NCBI RefSeq assembly: GCF_005930355.1
Contig: NZ_VDBO01000004.1
Span: 103,923-167,922 of the forward strand
Direction of reading: 5' to 3'
Length of the DNA stretch: 64,000 nt
DNA from: Paenibacillus sinopodophylli
GTDB taxonomy: Bacteria > Bacillota > Bacilli > Paenibacillales > Paenibacillaceae
Notes under the pieces: generated by a model
Seen by the model: only the letters and a program-made list of their open reading frames with translations
Told to the model about the DNA's origin: nothing
Database searches by the model: none
Part shown: one piece after another, positions 61,701 to 64,000 of the stretch
Numbering within the stretch: the first letter of the stretch is position 1
Layout: every line of letters starts with the position of its first letter
Program-made: the position numbers and the translations under genes

Positions 61701-63008
61701 CTAAATCTTATAAGCCTTCATCGCCTTACGAAGCTCCTTGAAGGTAGGACGCTTGCCGTACATGAGTACGCCTGTGCGATAGATTTTCGCTGAAATCCAT
61801 ACCGATGCATAAATCGTTACGAGCAGAATACCAATTGATCCTAGCACCTGCCACACTGGCGGGTCGGTCAAGCCCAATCTTAGCAGCATAACAAACGGCG
61901 CGAAGAATGGAATAAACGAAGAAACTTGCACCAGCATGCTGTCCGGACTTGAGATACTGAAGATCGAGATATAGAACCCGCCCAGCGACAGCATCGTGAT
62001 TGGCAATACCGCTTGACCCAGATCCTCGGTACGGCTGACAATGGACCCAACAGCCGCAAACAAGGTTGCGAACAGGAAGTAACCCGTCAAGTAGAACAAC
62101 ACCGAGTAAATGAGAAGCATCGGATCGATTAGGGACAAATCGATGTTATACTTTTCAAGCATTTCGTTATTGTGAGGCAATTTCACATTAATGACGATCA
62201 CAAGTACATATGCCGTGATTTGGATTAAGCCTACTAAAAACATGCCGACGATTTTACCGAACATTTGCTTGAGCGGGGACACGCTTGTAATAAGCAGCTC
62301 CATCACTCGCGAGCTTTTTTCTGCCGTAATTTCAGACGCAATCATTTGACCTGTGATCATAATAGCCATGAACAGAAGAATAACAATGAAGTACACGAGC
62401 CCCATATTAACTGCTTGCTCTTCCTTCGTTTTGCCTTCTCCCATATTGCCTGCGCCTTCTGTTGCCGAAATCTGAACCGATGCAATTTCAATCGGTGCGT
62501 TCAGCAAAGCCAATTGTTCCGTGCTTAAACCTGCATCCTTCAGAATCGTTCCCTGACGAATAACTTGCAATCCGTTTTGGATGGAGCTCGTCAGCCCAAA
62601 CGCAAGGAGCTTTTCAGATTTGTATGTCATTTCTGGGAAACCGCTGTCAGTCATTTTACCAAATACCAGATAACCTTTAATGTCTTTGTCCGTAATAGCT
62701 TGCTTCAGTTGTTTCTCATTATCTGCTTCGGAGCCTTTGTCATCATATGATACCAGCTTCACGCCTGGCTTTTCTTGTGCCTCGAAAAAGGCTTTGAGCT
62801 GATCGCCTGTTGCTTGGCCTTCTGATTGCGCCGATTGAATATACCCAATGCTCGTTACCTTATCGCCACTGTTGAATTGAGAGAAAACATAAGGCAGATT
62901 GATACCAATACATATAATAAGTGCAATAATAATGGTCGTTATCGTAAAAGCTTTGCCTCTGAATTTATTTTTCAACGTAAAGCCAACAACTGTCCAAAAA
63001 CTATTCAT
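61701..63008 (-). CDS. ABC-2-type exporter permease (NatB/YhaP-like)
   Basis: A 435-residue membrane protein: one N-terminal TM, a large extracellular domain of about 180 residues, and five to six C-terminal TMs including 'SEITAEKSSRVMELLITSVSPLKQMFGK', the ABC-2 signature. The family exports sodium or peptides/antibiotics. ATG 63008 overlaps the ATPase stop by eight bases (ATGAATAG). Substrate unknown. Confidence 0.9.
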   Translation of the reverse strand: MNSFWTVVGFTLKNKFRGKAFTITTIIIALIICIGINLPYVFSQFNSGDKVTSIGYIQSAQSEGQATGDQLKAFFEAQEKPGVKLVSYDDKGSEADNEKQLKQAITDKDIKGYLVFGKMTDSGFPEMTYKSEKLLAFGLTSSIQNGLQVIRQGTILKDAGLSTEQLALLNAPIEIASVQISATEGAGNMGEGKTKEEQAVNMGLVYFIVILLFMAIMITGQMIASEITAEKSSRVMELLITSVSPLKQMFGKIVGMFLVGLIQITAYVLVIVINVKLPHNNEMLEKYNIDLSLIDPMLLIYSVLFYLTGYFLFATLFAAVGSIVSRTEDLGQAVLPITMLSLGGFYISIFSISSPDSMLVQVSSFIPFFAPFVMLLRLGLTDPPVWQVLGSIGILLVTIYASVWISAKIYRTGVLMYGKRPTFKELRKAMKAYKI

Positions 63009-63906
63009 GGCTATCACCACCTACTGTTTTAATAAAAATTTCGTTTAGGGTTGGTTCCTTGATCTCAAATCTTCTAATCTCACTTTGCGCCAGCGCATGT
63101 CGCAGAATGTCTGCTCCCACCGCCTCATTCGAAATACCAATTTCATAGCCATACTCATGGCGATCCACATGCGTAACGCCGCTAAGCTGCTCAAGACCCG
63201 ATACTTCTTTCTCTGTACTAAGGATGACACGCTCTTTCGGGAACTGTTTTTTAATTTCCTTCAGGTTGCCTTTCAGCACGACATTGGAACGATGCAGAAT
63301 CGTAATGTTTCGACACAGCTCCTCGACATGCTCCATCCGGTGAGTAGAGAACAGAATGGTTGTACCCGAATCACGCAGCTCCTTAACGGTCGATTTCAGA
63401 AGCTCAACATTCACAGGATCGAGACCACTGAAGGCTTCATCCAATATGACAATCTTCGGCTTATGAATGACGCTGGCGATGAATCCAATCTTCTGCTGAT
63501 TTCCTTTGGACAGCTCTTCAATCTTTTTGTTGTAATACTCAGGTACCTCGAAGCGGTCGAGCCATCTCTTCAGGTTCTGATCGGCATCCTTCTTCGAAAT
63601 CCCGCGCAGCTGAGCCAAATAAATCAACTGATCGCTGATACGAATTTTCGGATACAAGCCTCTCTCCTCTGGTAAATAGCCTAGATTGCGAAGCTGATCG
63701 TTGCTGTATGGTTTCCCGTTATACAGAATTTCCCCTTCATCTTGGTAAATAAGGCCGAGCACCATTCGCATAGTCGTTGTCTTGCCAGCTCCATTGGCAC
63801 CGAGCAAGCCATATATTTCGCCCTCGCCTACCTCAAAGCTGATCCCATTGACCGCTGTCTTATCTCCATATTGCTTCACAACATTTTCTACTATTAGTGG
63901 ATTCAT
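63001..63906 (-). CDS. ABC exporter ATPase (NatA/YhaQ-like)
   Basis: A 301-residue ATPase: Walker A 'GANGAGKTT', signature 'LSKGNQQKIGFIASV' (variant of LSGGQ), Walker B 'IVILDEAFSGLD', then the C-terminal DUF4162-type extension ('EIKEPTLNEIFIKTVG'). It pairs with the ABC-2 permease. GGAGGAAG precedes the ATG. Confidence 0.92.
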   Translation of the reverse strand: MNPLIVENVVKQYGDKTAVNGISFEVGEGEIYGLLGANGAGKTTTMRMVLGLIYQDEGEILYNGKPYSNDQLRNLGYLPEERGLYPKIRISDQLIYLAQLRGISKKDADQNLKRWLDRFEVPEYYNKKIEELSKGNQQKIGFIASVIHKPKIVILDEAFSGLDPVNVELLKSTVKELRDSGTTILFSTHRMEHVEELCRNITILHRSNVVLKGNLKEIKKQFPKERVILSTEKEVSGLEQLSGVTHVDRHEYGYEIGISNEAVGADILRHALAQSEIRRFEIKEPTLNEIFIKTVGGDSHE

Positions 63907-63925
63907 TGTTTTCTTCCTCCTTCGA

Positions 63926-64000
63926 TTAGATCTTTCTCTTATGCAAACGGTTCTGCTGCAGTAATGCGCTCATAATCTCATCAAGCTCGAGCACCTGCCT
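63926..64000 (-). CDS. C-terminal end of an upstream gene (partial)
   Basis: The minus strand is open from the window edge to a TAA at 63926-63928, reading '...QVLELDEIMSALLQQN' then 'RLHKRKI'. It ends 19 bases before the ATPase start, so it is likely the preceding gene of the same operon. It is too short to identify. Confidence 0.4.
   Translation of the reverse strand, partial: RQVLELDEIMSALLQQNRLHKRKI

Overview
The window looks like a chromosomal segment of a Paenibacillus-type Firmicute. This rests on several traits: strong GGAGG ribosome binding sites with many TTG/GTG starts, carbohydrate ABC importers of the LplBC/YtcP type, a YesM/YesN two-component pair, an SLH-anchored surface protein, many glycoside hydrolases and a complete cydABCD operon. 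Base composition is moderate except for one strikingly GC-rich block at about 42.84-46.55 kb, which looks horizontally acquired from a high-GC (actinobacterial-type) donor. No RNA genes, CRISPR arrays or insertion sequences were seen.

Left part (0-6 kb): two sugar ABC permeases followed by a cytoplasmic GH3 glycosidase, probably one utilisation operon whose binding-protein gene lies outside the window, then an MFS transporter. A lone gene (6107-7075) carries an LQRxxGN motif like that of proteins associated with extracellular contractile injection systems. From 7.2 to 15.6 kb on the minus strand is a myo-inositol catabolism operon, iolD-E-C-A-G-B, preceded by a LacI-type regulator. Its promoter and a two-site palindromic operator can be read directly. 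The iolA 3' end is duplicated as a tandem array of small hairpins. The aldolase step (iolJ) and an inositol transporter are not in the cluster.

Middle (15.8-42 kb): small membrane and housekeeping genes (acetate-type transporter, TVP38/VTT membrane protein, DUF1801, helix-hairpin-helix protein); a YesM/YesN pair with an orphan sugar-binding lipoprotein; a secreted GH85 endo-beta-N-acetylglucosaminidase; a large SLH surface protein whose six bacterial Ig-like repeats show a three-plus-three duplication; and a binding protein/permease/permease/AraC cluster with a CcpA site, convergent with a GH27 alpha-galactosidase coupled to a tiny zinc-ribbon protein. Then come paired small regulators and enzymes (NmrA/HxlR, isochorismatase-family/Lrp, MarR/MFS efflux).

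Accessory island (41.6-46.7 kb): a gene-poor stretch holding a decayed NikB-like permease, then a GC-rich four-gene operon encoding an iron-siderophore-type ABC importer (lipoprotein, FecCD permease, ATPase) and a DJ-1/PfpI protein related to isonitrile hydratases. The 5' ends of two of these genes are AT-rich and host-like.

Right part (46.9-64 kb): cydABCD on the minus strand with a candidate Rex site upstream. Opposite it runs a redox cluster: small membrane protein, Sco1-type copper chaperone, two c-type cytochromes, two OmpR-type regulators with degenerate receivers, and a NarL-type regulator with a histidine kinase that appears to start at a CTG codon. Then follow a TroA/ZnuA-type metal ABC importer, a small membrane protein and a NatAB-like ABC exporter.
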